From: Microglena sp. YARC
Taxonomy: Eukaryota; Chlorophyta; Chlorophyceae; Chlamydomonadales; Chlamydomonadaceae
Direction: 5' to 3'
Assembly: GCA_022414725.1 (NCBI GenBank)
Contig: CM039462.1
Coordinates: forward strand, 57,359,338-57,423,337
Length of the DNA stretch: 64,000 bases
Shown here: positions 63,991 to 64,000 of the stretch, one piece after another
Numbering within the stretch: the first letter of the stretch is position 1
Layout of the letters: each line of letters opens with the position of its first letter
Translations under genes and position numbers: made by a program
Notes under the pieces: generated by a model
Told to the model about the DNA's origin: nothing
Databases searched by the model: none
The model's input: only the letters and a program-made list of their open reading frames with translations

Positions 63991-64000
63991 CCTATGTACC

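Larger units (their letters stand above)
56510..64000 (+). mobile_element. Element X', right copy, inverted relative to X, cut by window end
   Basis: Collinear in reverse with 19151-27978. Order here: conserved frame region 56510-56960, exon 57430-57669, (TAGG)n, 85-bp repeats, minisatellite, exon-like 60930-61046, AT-rich array, exon-like 61589-61725, conserved tail to 64000. Coding sense is plus throughout. Differences from X: no (GGAT) array near the first exon, no 596-bp insertion, continuous AT-rich intron, extra duplication at 62420-62650. Identity by eye is about 90 percent outside repeats. Confidence 0.6.

Overview
The window looks like nuclear DNA of a eukaryote, not a prokaryote or a virus. 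Real coding sequence is sparse and occurs as short exons bounded by GT...AG introns with GTAAGT-type donors. Most of the rest is tandem repeats, homopolymer runs (up to about 33 G) and mobile-element copies. Two interstitial TTTAGGG-type stretches and several exon families hint at the green lineage (a green alga is my best guess). I could not fix the species, and I found no rRNA or tRNA gene.

Layout. 1-3880: a higher-order satellite of three modules. 3885-6240: small dispersed repeats. 6246-9156 (minus): the best-resolved host gene, a five-exon secreted protein with a WxxW (mucin-2/CILP type) domain. Its splice phases all fit, but it carries in-frame TAA and TGA codons. 9411-18062: element A, a DNA transposon of about 8.6 kb with short terminal inverted repeats. 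18470-19065: a 21-24 bp tandem array. 19151-27978: element X, a repeat of about 8.8 kb whose introns are full of GGAT/GGGA minisatellite. 28.2-31.7 kb: a decayed Ty1/copia-like retrotransposon on the minus strand (gag, protease start, pre-integrase region). 31.8-41.4 kb: many short tandem and palindromic repeats, a gag-like remnant and one clean orphan exon (39948-40101). 41461-42121: a decayed Lys/Ala-rich and acidic protein gene. 42490-50285: element B, an inverted second copy of A. 50.3-55.5 kb: a foldback sequence, a GC-rich ORF, 256-bp and 62-bp tandem arrays, and an exon followed by a 54-bp array. 55.7-56.7 kb: a 69-bp array read as a 320-aa ORF. 56.5-64 kb: element X', an inverted copy of X cut by the window end.

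Elements A and B share the ends ATGGGCGTTCCTGCTTCC..., palindromic subterminal motifs, a small gene at one end and, divergent to it, a multi-exon gene. In B this gene ends in a module laid out like a beta-class N6/N4 DNA methyltransferase: motif IV-like DPSL, then motif I-like DGSG. In A most of that module has been deleted. In A the order is A then X; on the opposite strand at the right side it is X' then B. The elements therefore look like independent insertions, not one giant palindrome.

The most interesting points are the methyltransferase-like gene carried by a TIR element, the WxxW gene with two stops that each fit a single C-to-T change, and the extreme packing of introns with minisatellites. 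Nothing was searched against databases. Family calls rest on motif recognition, and exon limits on splice signals and phase.
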